Shown here: positions 35,605 through 48,299 of the stretch, piece by piece
Layout of the letters: each line of letters begins with the position of its first letter
Position numbering within the stretch: position 1 is the stretch's first letter
Assembly: GCA_037576215.1 (NCBI GenBank)
Contig: JBANDB010000016.1
Coordinates: 124,001-188,000, forward strand
Length of the DNA: 64,000 nucleotides
Direction of reading: 5' to 3'
From: Armillaria gallica
Lineage: Eukaryota; Basidiomycota; Agaricomycetes; Agaricales; Physalacriaceae
The notes under the pieces: model-generated
Database searches by the model: none
Seen by the model: only the letters and a program-made list of their open reading frames with translations
What the model was told of the DNA's origin: nothing
Translations under genes and position numbers: made by a program

Positions 35605-36114
35605 CCTAATAAGTAGCACAAGGACTTATGATGAAAGCCAATCTTGGGACATGATAGGTGACATTTCTAAGGTGATCAATATGCTATTGCAAGGTGTTTG
35701 CAAGAACAAATAGCAAATAAATGCCAGCCTAGCTTGCTATAAATATTGTGCAAGAACTAAAATAAAAAAAAGCCTCTTGGTCTAATGGCTATATCATGCA
35801 GTCATTGGCTGATTCTGGTAAAGTTGAGGGTTCAATTCTGTCTATTGACATTTCATTCTAGTCTGGATCTGGCATGAAATTCTGCTGCCTGGAAGATGAC
35901 CCTGGTGGGGTGTTGTGCTTTAGGAATTATTTATTATTGGGTAATTTTTTGGTAATCCATTCTAATACAGCCAAGAACATGTAATGGCTATTATTTTTGG
36001 CTCCAATTGCAAGGGATTGCAAGGGATAGTAGGGATCTTAACCCTCTTTCAAGGACATTGTTTTCCATAACAATGCAAAGGGACCTATATTGGATAGCCT
36101 AATAAGTAGCACAA
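35605..36114 (+). mobile_element. tRNA-derived SINE-like repeat flanked by 17-bp direct repeats
   Basis: CCTAATAAGTAGCACAA occurs at 35605-35621 and 36098-36114. Inside lies a tRNA-like unit at about 35772-35850, with an A box (TGGTCTAATGG, 35778-35788) and a B box (GGTTCAATTC, 35829-35838) about 40 nt apart, as in polymerase III promoters. The 3' side does not fold back to a tRNA acceptor stem, so it is not a functional tRNA. An A-rich run lies directly before the tRNA-like part (35758-35770). An alternative reading uses the inverted pair TTGCAATCCC (35597-35606) and GGGATTGCAA (36013-36022) and would make it a MITE. Confidence 0.5.
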
Positions 36115-36361
36115 TCAATTGAATGCATTGGGACGTATTGCTTCCAACATAAGGGTCTTTCATTTGTTTGGTATAGTTACTTAGCCTGATGATAGTATGT
36201 CTTTTTTTGTGGTGCCGTGCTCTGCTGTGTTCTGCTGTGCCATCATCTGAGTCTGACTCTGAGTCTGAATCTGATGGCTGCCATCTGTAGTTTCTGGAAT
36301 CTTTTCTGCTTCAACACCACCTGTAGATCCCGACATTGACTTGTATAAATAATGCCCCCAG
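36115..36361. other. Short intergenic stretch
   Basis: No gene. Contains a run of CTGA/CTGTG-type simple repeats at about 36220-36275 (GAGTCTGACTCTGAGTCTGA). Confidence 0.5.
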
Positions 36362-38618
36362 ATGATGATTTCTTGCTCAATGCCAGTGCCTTTCCCAAAG
36401 ATCGCACTCATCTTTAGCCTCTGCATTCTTTTCTATACCGAGTTCCTGCTCCCAGAAGTATCGGCTCAGAGCAATTTTCATTGGAGCACTGTGTGTCTAG
36501 CCGGTCCTCACCGTGGCGCTTTCATTCATGACCTGATTATAGATCTTACCGACGAGTAATTTATCATGGGTAGACTGCTACTCCAAATATCAATATGCGC
36601 GCTTCAAGGTACTTCCCAACTCCCATCACGGTATTTCTCACTAACATTTGTGCCCAACTTTGAAGGTACCCATTGACTATTCGAACGAGGATGGTGACAA
36701 AGCAGTCATCAAGCTTTCTGTGCGATCCAAAACCGAATATAAAGGCGCCGCACTAATGAACCCAGGAGGCCCTGGCGCAAGCGGAGTCGCTATCCTGGCT
36801 TCCATTGGTTCATTACTTGCGTCAGTTGTCAGGAACCAATACAATATCATCAGCTTCGATCCCTGTGGTACGTTGAACTATATTTTCCATTACGCAATAT
36901 ATCTCACACTACGAGCCCTGTAGGTGTCGGCAATTCAACGCTTCGAGCAGAGTTCTTCCTCTCCAAAGAAGAGCACTACCAGTGGCTTGCCATTCCCAAC
37001 CATTGGAACACTGTCTTTAACACGACTTCCGACGAGATTCCTTATCTATGGGAATCTGCCCAGGTTGTAGCCGAACTTGCCAAGGAAAGGGGATGATGGA
37101 ACCATGAATTACATTAGCACAGACAACATTGCCCATGATATGCTTCAAATTAACGAGGCAGCGGGTCAAGCAAAACTCCAGTATTGGGGATTCTCGTAAG
37201 TCAGCAGTTCACTTTTTACGCTGCTTGATGGCTGATTGCCTCCCTCTAGTTACGGAACAGTGCTTGGCTTCACCTTTGTCACAATGTTTCCAGTGTGCTC
37301 TCTCATCTTTCTTGTATTATTTAAGCAACCAATTATTCTTCTGACTTCCAGGATAAGGTTTAATGCATGGTGCTTGATGGCATGTATTCGACTCCTCCCG
37401 TAATCAAGCTCGTTTACTTATATTAATCAGACATATTGGATATGGATCGCTGTTATCACAGTGAGACCACCACGCTGCGCCCTCAAGGTCATAGTGTCTG
37501 ATATCCCTATCATTCAGATGACTTGCACGGTAACTCTGTCGACGCTGACGAGGACATGAAATCTTTCTTCAATGGATGCGTAGCCGCAGGCCCTGACAGA
37601 TGCGCTTTCTACGCTCCCACTGCCATGGATATATCCAACAAACTCGATTCTCTATATGAGTCAATTCTTGTCTAGCCAGTCCCGTTTGTAACCCCATCGT
37701 CCTATGGCGTCATCAACTATACTGTCTTGAGAACTGCAGTAAAGAACACCTTGTACCAACCGTACCAGTATTTCTCTGTCCTCACCAAAGGTCTCGCTGG
37801 TCTGGCAGCAGGGAATGGCAGCATACTGTATGGGTTGCAGGGGACAACATACGACCCATCATCTGTTTATGATAATTCATGGGAGGCGCAGATTACCATT
37901 TCCTGTGGTGATGCACCAAATATGATGGAGTCTGTGGCAGATCTGTTCGCATATTGGGACATTGTCAAAAGTGTATCGACCTTTGCCGATAAACTCTTTC
38001 CTCAGAGAATCAGCTGCTTGTGTGTATATTTCCTCTGTGATAAGTATGTGTGCTGATTCTATTTTTCTTCAGCGGATGGAAGTTCCATTGTGAAGGCAGA
38101 TATACAGGTCAGCTTTTGCTTGCACAGATAACCGTCACTTGCTCTGACGTATTCCGTGGTAGGTCTGATCACCGCAAACACCAGTTATCCTATCCTTTTC
38201 ATAGGAAACATGGCGGGTATGTACATCTGTCTTAATTCTTACTTTCCTACTAATAAGTAATATTAATGTACTGTTCATATTCCATTGCTCCTCTCTCTAC
38301 GTAAGTTACTCCAGCCCTACATGACAAGCTCATTTCATTGGTATTTCCTCAGCCAAGAAGACATCGCACGCATTCCCCGGCTCTGTAATTCTAACTCAAA
38401 ACTCGTCGGAGGTAAGTAACAATTTGAAAACAAGTGTTCGTACACTCGCCCACCATCCAACTCCTGCGCAGCACAGATCCCTGGGCGCTTCGTCTGCATG
38501 CACACACGCGTACGTTCAAGCATACTCTCAAAACGGCACTCTATCCGGTGATGGAACGGTCTGTGAAGTCGAGTCTGAGATGTTCCTAGCTTCTTCAAAC
38601 GGCACTGGCGCTCAGTAA
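36362..38618 (+). pseudogene. TAP-like alpha/beta-hydrolase (secreted peptidase family S33), decayed
   Basis: It begins with a secretion-signal-like stretch (ALIFSLCILFYTEFLLPEVS). Then come VPIDYSNEDGDKAVIKLSV, the oxyanion-type loop MNPGGPGASG, ISFDPCG followed after an intron by VGNSTLRAEF, and the nucleophile elbow YWGFSYGTVLG with Ser in GFSYG. Later there is MVLDGMYS and the TAP C-terminal segment QNGTLSGDGTVCEVESEMF. The family comprises secreted tripeptidyl-aminopeptidase-like enzymes. Lesions: a frameshift near 37090 (before DDGTMNY), a TAG near 37672 after LYESILV, and other disrupted joins. A shorter remnant lies at 45670-46290. Both copies sit tail-to-tail with an F-box gene. Confidence 0.7.
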
Positions 38619-39218
38619 TAGGATCATATATTCTTAGCGGACTCAAGTAGCCTTGGCTTGGTTAATGTATCAATGATCGTTGCTGAATTACCATAGAGTA
38701 TTACTGTAACACCCGATTACATCAGGATGTGGGACAGAAATATAAGTGGTTTTGGTGTTAGTGTTGGTATCGAGCTCTAGGCTGATTCTAAGTCTCCTAA
38801 GGCCGACGCTCGCCACTCACGATTGACATGGCTTATATCGCAAGAATAGTAAAACACGTCGAAAACAACATAGCAGCCATTCTTGACGTGAAGGGATATT
38901 TACCTAAGCAGTTCAGGGAAAAGACGACGCACGGCATGGAGTATGTCACGGCCTTTGGATATGACTTTAGGCATATCAGCGTGTTGCGTTTCCACCGCCT
39001 CCAGAATCTGGATCGCTGCCGCGGAATCTACGTCAGACCGGCCATCCGAATGTCTTCCTAGGGTCTCAAATAATCGAGAGAGGGAAAACCGACATTGGAT
39101 AGGTAAACACGACGCTCTACTTGTCGACAAATACTACATCAACCGACGTAGACAGAACGCGGGATACTCTCTCATTCAACCTGCATGGAATCAGTTTGTC
39201 TATAGGCCTATGGAAATT
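38619..39218. other. Convergent intergenic region
   Basis: Between the TAP-like pseudogene and the F-box pseudogene. The part nearest the F-box stop (about 39080-39218) matches 46310-46438 of the second module. Otherwise no gene is seen. Confidence 0.5.
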
Positions 39219-40815
39219 TTAGTTCAAAGCAGCAGGAAAAGAGAAATTGTACTGACCTTTGATCGATGCTGAGATTTGCATTCCTCCCCCTGGCGCGGTG
39301 AGTTGTTGCCATCGACTACGTGCATCAGCACCATCGTTGACAAGTCCCCGTTGCCATGTCATTTTGAATTCTCGCAGAGATCCCTGATCTCTTCGAGATT
39401 GGACGAGCTCTACTAGGATATGAATATCAAGGAGATCCTCAGACAAGCCGAAGTCACGTCCACACTTGATGTCAAATGTAGACATCTTCGGAAACATCAC
39501 GTTCCTTCTGGGATGGATGGTCAATGCATCCAGGAAGGGGTTGATATTTGGGCAGTCCTCGACAGTAAGATGCTGGAGGTTCGGCAGCTTACAAAGTGAG
39601 GAAAGATCTAGCTCAATATCCGAAGCCGAATATTTCCGTAATAAGCAATGGAACCACGTCAAAATAAGGCTGGAAACCATTGATGAGCTGATCGGCTGAA
39701 GGACCTGTGGAGGGACCTTCGTATGAGAGAGGGTTAACGACATTTGAAGGTGGTGAGAAACGGGAATTCGAAGTGATTATACGTGACGAATGCGGCCCCC
39801 AAGCTGCGTAGATCCATTGTCAATTCGAGCTGGGAGAGCTTCGGGAGGCGGATTCGGGGTAGTTCACTTGAATACGAGCTGCACGAAATTGAGAGATTTT
39901 CGATATTGACAAGGCTATGGAGGGTGGCACGTGTATCTGCATCGAATGGCAAGTCATCGATGAACTTGACGACATTGGCAGGGAGTAAAAAAGGGGCCTT
40001 CATTGACTTTGTAAAAGAGCGTAGACGTGGGGCCACGGCAAATATGTCTATGGCCTCTGGTCCCCAATTATGGTGCCGCCGGACGTCGGCAGTTTCAAGC
40101 CGATCAAAAAAAACCACGGCAATGCGACAGGAAGCCCAGGTTACAGGTTGTTCCATAGACCTTCAAGGACTTCCAATACCAAGCACTAGGAAGAAGTACT
40201 GCACAAACGGGGGTGTGTAGATATGTCATACTGAAGATGGATGATAACATCGAGATCGTGGGACCGGGCTTGATCGAGGTTCACGCCAAGCATGAACGCT
40301 GTTTTATGCATGTGGCTTCCTCGAAGGAACTTGTCATGCCAGAAATCCAAACGAATACTGGACCATATTTTCGGGGTGGTGATGGCGACCTCACACCATT
40401 TCCTGCAAACATGCGTCAATTTCCAAGGCACTGCACGAGGATTCAAAGGAGGACCCGTTCGCCCATAGAATGACCAACACAGGATAAATATCTCGGTTAG
40501 CACCTCCGGTGGAAGCCGACGAGATGGGGAGAGGATCTTTTTCGCATCAGCTTGGTTTGCTATGGCTTGACTGCGATCTTTAGTTAGGTACTCTAGAAGG
40601 GATGTAGTCGCATGGATGAGGGAGTCGATCTCTGCTATACAATTAGGAGTTTCAGAGAGAGTATCTTCGAGACCCTTCCTCTCAAAGGCAGTCGGTGGAG
40701 CATTGGTTCGTAGAAGCTCGATGATTCGTGCGTCGGGAGCTGCATGGGAATAATCAGGAAGAAGAGGGGCTACCCTAGAGTCAAAATCCGATTTTTGAGT
40801 TGGTATGTGGGCCAT
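39219..40815 (-). pseudogene. F-box/LRR gene, copy 1 (frameshifted)
   Basis: It starts at 40815 (MAHIPTQKSDFDSRVAPLLP). The F-box is SRRLPPEVLTEIFILCW, then WKLTHVCRKWCEVAITTPKI and WSSIRLDF. An extra C in the run near 40205-40215 (five C, four in copy 2) shifts the frame after YDISTHP and stops it at 40186. The rest survives as two open pieces: 39734-40156 (RLRSFTKSMKAPFLLPANVV) and 39219-39743 (CKLPNLQHLTVEDCPNINPF). Copy 2 at 46439-48021 is open across this position. Would-be SCF ubiquitin-ligase adaptor; probably non-functional. Confidence 0.75.
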
Positions 40816-41689
40816 GACTCTGTCGGAAATATGTAAAAAAAATACGAATGATGAGAAGAGAGTGAATTTACTTTCGGCGCAATCGAAAAGATGTGACAAA
40901 AGAGAAAACTGCTTGGCAAAAAATCGTGAGTAACATCACGTGGGTGTGACACTTCACGCCATGCCGGATTGTCCCTGGACGGGCCTGACAGCGACATGCC
41001 GCCACCTTACAGCAGGCGATATCAAGCACCATTCGTGCTCTCATATGTCACAGCTCCGCACAACTGTCAACCACAAAGCGGTTAGCCAGCTTTTTGTATA
41101 TTTGTTGAGTCGTCATTTGCTGCTTTACTGTACAATGAGAGAGATCGCAGGGCGAGTGGAGACGTGGATGAATCAAGTGAAGGGAGAAAACACCGGCCCG
41201 AAATTCACCTTAATGGTGTGGCCCGCGGAACCTGCACTTTTTCCATAAACAGGTGACGTCGACAAATAATTATTGTTCAGCATGGATGTTTCCATTCGTC
41301 AACGTTTTGCCCGCTTCAGCGGGTGCATGGCTATCTCACCGATTCATGACTGTTTCACGGTAAGGTCTTGAGTAAGTAGCAGAGGACTCGAATGATGTGT
41401 ACTTGAGTAGTCGGCGTGCCTGGCCGCAACCCCTTGAACGAAATAGTACAGTAAACTACGAATATCTCCTCAAATACAAGGATATTCCGACAAGACAGTG
41501 CCCCCAGTAAGCGCGCCTTTATCACATGAAAGTGTGGTAGAGGTCGTGAGATGATTCTCATTGCCGGCGACACTTATTCAAATTGATTCAACCTCGCCCC
41601 GGTTCGTTCTGCAGCTCAAGTTCTGTGCTTTGACTAAGGTGTAAGTCACCCACTACAACGGGATTGAGTAAGGCAGGTTGCGACGATTA
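40816..41689. other. Intergenic, no gene seen
   Basis: The first 150 nt match the promoter side of the second F-box copy (48022-48180), including CACGTGGGYGTGACA near 40937. The remainder has no supported feature. Confidence 0.5.
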
Positions 41690-41990
41690 GTGCAATAATG
41701 TATCCGAGTCTGCTATCAATATATTCCATGTCAACCGTCGCGTTTGCGATGCTCACAACGATCTCCCCGGCATGCTTCTTGTTCTTTCCCTTTTGCTACA
41801 AAAACAAGGAGTAAGCGACAGCATTCATACGACAAGGTATGGTTAACTGAACCTCGAGGAGCTTGAACACGGCTACGGCGACCTTGGCCACAATCTCGAC
41901 GTACGGTGCACCAGAAGCAGACGGTGAGTTCGGGCATGATGGATAGTGGTAAGACTTGTGCTGTGGAAGTGACGCAAACGCACACGCCAA
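41690..41990 (-). pseudogene. Remnant of the small helical membrane-protein family
   Basis: The minus strand reads SASGAPYVEIVAKVAVAVFK LLE, then a short intron and QKGKNKKHAGEIV. This parallels SGAPYVGNLAKVAAAIMELL then AKGKNKAATKEL in the gene at 26742-27616, with the intron in the same place. No membrane segment follows. Truncated copy. Confidence 0.55.
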
Positions 41991-42814
41991 TTCGCAGAGT
42001 CGCCACGCTATGGCATTAGGAAAAGGTGCTGTAAAATTTGATAAGATAACCGAAGAACGTGATCACGACGGAAACTTACCAAAAAGCAATATCCCCCGAC
42101 AAGTCAATGGGAGTTTGCATATATCTGCCAGAGGAAAGACGATTCACTACGGCTTGAGCTATGGTTAGTTTGTACTTCCACGAGGCCGTTGGCATATTAT
42201 TGAAAGGGCTCGGTACCTAAGATGGTGTGAAATACCGCTTATCGACCACAATCGTGAATAGCGTACGCCCGACGGAGAATCTAATAGTATAGATAGACAG
42301 TTAGTAGAGATCCAAGGATAAGAACAGAGCGAGACTTACTCGACGTATATTCATGCCATCTAAAGCGCCACAAGGTGGTAGCGTCCAGCATCCTGACCGA
42401 GCATCCGCCGAGCCTCCCGCCCACTATGCCCAATGGCAATCGGGCAGCCGCATTCCAGGCGCCGTCTCTTACTCGCGTTCTCCATGACCATAGGTGTCCG
42501 TGTGGATATTCGAGTTCATCCACGGGTAGCATCACGAAGCGCAATCATCCCCAGATCCATTGAATGATGGCGGATGCCGAAGACAGTGCACGGACCAAAC
42601 AAGTTTCGAAGGGTGGAGGCATCGTTGTGTGTAGCATATCTCTGGCACATAACAAGGGCCTGTCATGGCAGTCTCAGATAGGAGAAGTGGAATGAACGCA
42701 TAAGTGTCCAATGGGAAGAAAACATGGAACTGCGAAGTGCACATGAATTTGGGCCCAGGATATATGCGCCTGTTAAAGAAGTCAACATTTTGATAATTCG
42801 CCAGTGATTATTTC
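41991..42814. other. Intergenic, no gene seen
   Basis: Several short frames on both strands, none recognisable. Confidence 0.5.
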
Positions 42815-43480
42815 AACGCACGTTCTGTATGAAACTTGAACGGCTCCACCTCACCAGCAAGCATGTCGAGATCTGCTGCAGTACCTTCTGATGCTGCTCC
42901 TTATGGAAGGGTGAGCTCAGTGCATGCATTGATGCAAGCTCATTTCCTCCTGCCACCCGAATCTCGTCACTATCGCATATACACGGAGCGGCTGTCATAC
43001 GAACACAAGTGCGGTGATGAAGGACCGCATTACATCCGTTGCCCCTCCCGCTCCCTAAGCCTCAACTATTGTGAGCACACCTTCAAATTTGTCAAATGTG
43101 CGCTAAAGAGTCGCGAAACCGTGGTTCGCAGCAGCCTTCTATGGCGACATCGTGTACGTGGATGGGAATAGGCTTGCCGTCTGGTTCGAAAGTGAAAGAG
43201 TTCGAAGCGAAGAACGCGGTGGACCTTTGCAAGAGGAATGATGCAATACGGCACAGGGTGCCTTCGAGTAAGGATAAGACGGCGTTGGCACCTGGGATAA
43301 TGAAGATAGGATATTACACGGCTGTGAGTTCTTGTAATACTATCGTGGAAGTAATGAAGGGAGGGAGGGAGAAAAACTGGCGCCCGCACGGAGTCCGTGT
43401 GTTGATGGTCTGGTTGCCGTCTGCTCGCTACAACAATCCGAGTCGCATCGGCATGAGCAAATGCGGTAGCTGGCAGCAGG
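42815..43480 (-). pseudogene. BTB gene, decayed copy
   Basis: It aligns with 29430-30070 of the intact BTB gene on the same strand. The sequence equivalent to FKFHRKR, HEEQHQEALQRIST and the HTLSLSLHEE helix is present (42815-42960), and the N-terminal BTB part is at 43085-43330, but indels break the frame many times. The C-terminal Cys-rich end is missing. Confidence 0.65.
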
Positions 43481-44850
43481 TAAAAGAGGGATAGTCGCTA
43501 CACAGTGACCAACTAGATGCTGCTGAACAGAACGCATTCAGCGTCTAGCTACATAAGTAAACAGAAGATTACACATCGGAGCCTACGTGTGAATGCCGCA
43601 CAATAGGGCCGGAACATATGAGATTGAGACAAGAATCTCTATCTAGCGATCGTTTTCACTTCCATGGCCAATTCGGAGTGTATCTGCATCATTGCTTGTC
43701 TTTGCTCGTAGAGAGTCCGAAGACTCGAGCAACGCGCTCGACGGTTCCTCCTATCACGCCACAAAGAATTTCGGCAAAAAGCCACATGAATCATCTTCCA
43801 AACGCTCGATATAAACTCGATTCCTCAAGGTGACATGATATCAGGATGGCACGAGGCGTGCGCGTGATGTCCGGCGGCGATAGAAGTACAGAAACCATCA
43901 GTATGGAGAATGTCGCGCAACGAAGACGGCAACGCTAGAGAAGTTTAGAGAAGCCATGGGTTTGTGCGCCTTTTTTGCCGCGATGTGGGATGAAACTCAA
44001 AGATAGAATTGATAGCCAAACTGACAGTCCGTGCTGCGATCGCGGCACGTCACGAAGTTAGGGATAACCGGCACCTTCCGCGTAGGAAAGCGGATCATTG
44101 TTATTGTCCAGGTATACTGCTGCACCTGGCTGTGCCCGTTGCCAGAGTTCCGTTGTGGACAAACTGAGATCAGCGTACGCGACGATTAGCCACTGTGGGT
44201 CGATATGCAGCAAGCTGCTGCTGAGCTCGACGATAGAAAGCTATACGACCAGGAGCATCAGGAAATGGAACATGATGACGGTCATTGTTACGCACCTTTT
44301 CGCCATAAAGAACTCGTATATGCAAGACACGGCTACCCCAATCGTGTCGCGCCTTCAGAAATTTGGTCCTTTCTTCACCTTAAATGTGACAACGGTGGTA
44401 TCGACAGTGCTGATAGACGCGATGAGCGACGAAAGGAAGGACACAACAAGGCATATACCTTGAGAAAACCGTTTCGACAGCTTCCACAGGATATACACTC
44501 CGAGCACGATATCGAGACCTCCCGCCGCAGAAGTTCTGATTAATCTTATTATCCAAAGAGAGAAATTTTAAAGAGCTATCTACCTTTCCTAGCTCATCAT
44601 CGATGCATCATCATCGAATCACTTCTTTGCTTCGTTCCCTTGTAGCCAGTTGCAGAGGCCAAGCATGACAACAAATTTAATGGATGGTCCCATAGATACG
44701 CACACAATAGGGTCCCAGGGAAAACCTAGAGGAAGGAAGGCAATTGAAACGACGGTCAATGGTCCTGGTCCCGAACAGAGAAGGGAGTCGTGGGAACGTT
44801 TACCTTATCTACAATTTGCGCGGACCTCGGGCCGCCTTCCGACCTTCCGC
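43481..44850 (-). repeat. Copy of the BTB upstream block
   Basis: It carries the marker GACGCGATGAGCGACGAAAG at 44418 and GGTCCTGGTCCCGAACAGAG near 44761. It corresponds to 29959-31230 next to the intact gene. No coding frame is conserved with the other copies. Confidence 0.5.
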
Positions 44851-45660
44851 TGATCGCGCCCGGCGCAACAAAAAATACCAACCTAAGTTCCTTCTTTCCT
44901 AAACTCGTTTGAGGCCTATATGCAGGTATTATATACTCTTTCTGCTCCTACCAATTTTGTGATAAGCTAAATGCCAGGTAAATGCTACTGAAAACAGTAA
45001 GCAGAGCCTGTTCTTTGTTCTCACAACGTTTCCCACAGCGAGCAATACAATTAACACAGACGATACCATCCAGTGCGACCTGCTATCTAACTTGTCAATG
45101 TCATTTTGAACTCCCGATAAAAATTATCTAGTGACTTATCAAGGGCTATCATCGCGAAGAAATAAGCATCGTACATTCTAGAGAGAAATCTCACCGTCTC
45201 GATACAAATAAAATGAAATTTCTTTAGTCGAAAAAGAAACCAGCCGGCTCAGAAGCGCGTGCTGAAGAACTACAACCAACTTACGCGATCAATCGCCTGT
45301 ACAGCCAAACCGCTTCCAAGTTCTCTTCTGAGCGCAGCTAATATTGGAATTGAATCTTTGCAACAACTGATTACTGACTTGAGAGATAAAAACACCTAAG
45401 CACTTGCACGCATGAATCAATGCGAGCTTGCAAGGATCTTCATCTCAATCAAAGAACATCGTCTATCTGAGGGCGGTCACTAATGACCGCCTATGCGATC
45501 TTTTTGATTCGTAATTAGAGGGTAATAATGCTGTAAACGTTCACACATACATGGGAAGTAAGCAATCACCCCCAATGTGTACCTGTACCTACCACAGCTT
45601 CAACGAACCATGGGCTACTTCGTATCTTTCCGTCTCCTTTCGCTGGCAGTAACTAAATCA
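44851..45660. other. Outer flank of the duplicated BTB module
   Basis: 45180-45400 matches 32110-32300, including CGTCTCGATACAAA and ACTACAACCAACTTA. No gene seen. Confidence 0.5.
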
Positions 45661-45669
45661 TCGTTGGTA

Positions 45670-46290
45670 GCTTTAGTGCTGGATGCTCCTAACTCTCTTA
45701 TAGCAGAATACGGAACAGTCGCAGCTTAAGCAAGTTCCATTGGGGAACTGTTTGTCTAGCCGGTCCAATATCGAGCAAATATGGAGGTACTGTTGCTGAC
45801 AACTCAATTACAAATTGAAGCAACGAGTAATTTATGGTTTGTATGTGTCGACTGCTACTCCAACCATCAATACAGATGTTTCGAGGTTTTTTCCCTCTCC
45901 CACTACGGTATTTCACTGTGACACTGTCTGTCTGCCCGAAGGGACCCATCGACTACAGGAATGACGATGACGACCAAGCTGCGCTCACGGTCATCAGGCT
46001 TTCTGCGGAATCCATAACGAAATGTAAAGGTGCCCCATTGATGCATCCGGGATGCTCTGGAATGTCTACATTGGTCATTACTCACCTTCGCTGTCGAGAA
46101 CACATACGGCATCATCAAGGGTTGGTTATTCAGCGCCTCGAACAAAGTTCTTCCTCTCAAAAGAAGAGCACTCGATCTGTACAAGTTATAGCCGAACTTG
46201 CCAAGCAAAGGCCTGATGAATTACAGTAGTACGGATAACATTTCCCGGGATATGTTGCATATTAGCGAGGCGGTGGATCAAACGAAGGTT
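45670..46290 (+). pseudogene. TAP-like hydrolase remnant, copy 2 (truncated)
   Basis: It matches the first part of the gene at 36362-38618. FHWG and LSGKLV-type starts are lost, but IDYRNDDDDQAALTVIRLSA, GAPLMHPGCSGM (the MNPGGPGASG loop, degraded) and VIAELAKQRPDEL followed by YSSTDNISRDMLHISEAVDQ are recognisable in changing frames. Everything after the region before the nucleophile elbow is deleted, and the sequence runs straight into the flank of the second F-box gene. Confidence 0.6.
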
Positions 46291-46438
46291 CCTTCAGACT
46301 ATAGCAAAATCGAAATTGGATAGGTAAACATGATGCCATACTTATCGACAATAATACATGAACCGACATGGACAGAACACGAGACAGCCGCTCCCCTAAC
46401 CTGTGTAGAATTAGTTTGCCTCAAGGCCTATGAATTAT

Positions 46439-48021
46439 TTAGTTGGAAGCAGTAGGACAAGAAAGACTGTACTCACCTTTGATTGACGCTGAGATTTGGA
46501 TTCCTCCCCCTGGCGCACTGAGTTGTTGCCATCGGCTACGTGTATCGGCATCATCGTTGACAAGTCCCCGTTGCCATGCCACTTGGAAGCTTCGCAGAGC
46601 TCCGTGAACTCTTCGAGAATGGACGAGTTCTACTAGGACATGCATATCAAGGAAATCCTTGGACAAGCCGAAGTCGCGCCCACAGCTGATATCAAGTTTG
46701 GACATCTTCGGAAACATCGCGTTCCTTCCGGCATGGATGGACAACGAACCCAGGAAGGGGTTGATATTCGGGCAGTCCTCGACGGTAAGACACCGGAGGT
46801 TCGGTAACCTAAGATCTAGCCTAATGTCCGAAGCGGAAATTTTCTGGGACATGAAAGGGGCCCATGTCAAAGTAAGAATAGTTACTGTGGATGAGTGGAT
46901 TGGCTGAGGGATTTGTGGAGGGACCATCGGTTGCGAATAGGAGAACCAGATTTTAAGGTGAGTGAGAGATGGCAGGTCAAAGTGATTGTATGTGACGAAT
47001 GCTGTGCCCACGCTCTGTCGATTCATTTTCAATCGGAGTTGGGAGAGCCTCGGGAGGCAAATTCTGGGTAATGCACTTGAATACGAGCTACATGAGAGTG
47101 CAAGGATACCGATATTGACAAGGTGACGGAGGGTGGTACATGTATTTTCATTGAACGGATGGGAATCATAGAACTCAACGAGATTCGCTGGGAGCAAAAA
47201 GGTGGGCTGCAATGACTTTGTAAAAGAGCGTAGATGTGGAGCCATGGAGAACATGTCTATGACCTCTGGTCCCCCATGATGGCTACCCCGCACCACGACA
47301 GTTTCAAGTCGCTCAAAGAAACCACGGCAAGGCGACAGGAATCCGAGTTGACAGGGCACTCCACTGACCTCTAAGAATTTCCAATACCGAACACTAGGAA
47401 GAAGTACCGCACAAGCGGGGTGTGTAGATATGTCGTCCTTATGGTGAATGATAACGTTGAGATCAAGGGGCCGGGCTCGATCAAGGATTATGCCAAGCAT
47501 GAACGCCGCTTCATGTATGCGGCTTCCTCTAAGGAACTTGTCATGCACGAAATTCAAACAAATACTGGACCATATTTCTGGGGTAGCGATGGCGACCACC
47601 CTCCATTTCCTGCAAACATGTGTCAATGTCCAAGGCACTGCACGAGGATCCAAAGGAGGACCCCTTCCACCATGGAGTGCCTGACACCACGTAAATATCG
47701 CGATCAGCATCTCAGATGGAAGCCGACGAGACGGGGTGAGGATCTTCTTGGCATTGGCTTGGTTTTGTAGGGCTTGGTTGCGATCTTGAGTTAGGTAGCG
47801 TAGAAGCGATGTGGTAGAATGGATGAGGGAGTCGAGCTCTGCTATATGATCAGGTGTTTCGGAGAGTGTAGCTTCGAGACTTTGTCTCTCAAAGGCCGTT
47901 GGTAGAGCATTGGTTTGCAGGAGTTCGATGAATCGGGCGTCGGGAGGGGCATGGGAATAATCAGGAAGCAGAGGTGCTAGCCTTGAGTCAAAATCCGTTT
48001 TTTTGTTGGAGTGTAGGCCAT
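46439..48021 (-). CDS. F-box/LRR gene, copy 2 (nearly intact, one N-terminal frameshift)
   Basis: The F-box PSRRLPSEMLIAIFTWC and WTLTHVCRKWRVVAIATPEI with WSSICLNF lead into about 350 residues of irregular leucine-rich repeats. The frame is open from about 48000 down to the stop at 46439. The ATG matching copy 1 is at 48021, but one base is missing in the A-run near 47997-48003. Translation from that ATG therefore leaves the frame after MAYTPTKK; an internal ATG at 47710 would give 423 residues starting inside the F-box. It may be a recent pseudogene or use another start. Expected role: substrate receptor of an SCF ubiquitin ligase. Confidence 0.7.
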
Positions 48022-48299
48022 GGATCTTGGATGGATCTGTCAGAAATACTCAGAGAAAGAAATAGTAGAGAGAAGAGTCAATTCACTTTCAGCGCAATCT
48101 AGGATCGGATGAGATAGAAGAGGAGGCCGTTCACGAGTGAGTAACACCACCACGTGGGCGTGACATCTCAAGTCATCATCATCGTTACACGGCGATTCAG
48201 TGCGAGTCCAATTACCCATGCATTTTTAACTGTCATTTACTAGGAGCTGTAAAGACTCGCTATAGAGGCCAGCAAAATCTTAAAACCTAAAACGGGACC

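Noticed and set aside
35772..35850. Functional tRNA gene
   Set aside because: The A and B boxes are there, but the acceptor stem has no pairing 3' strand.
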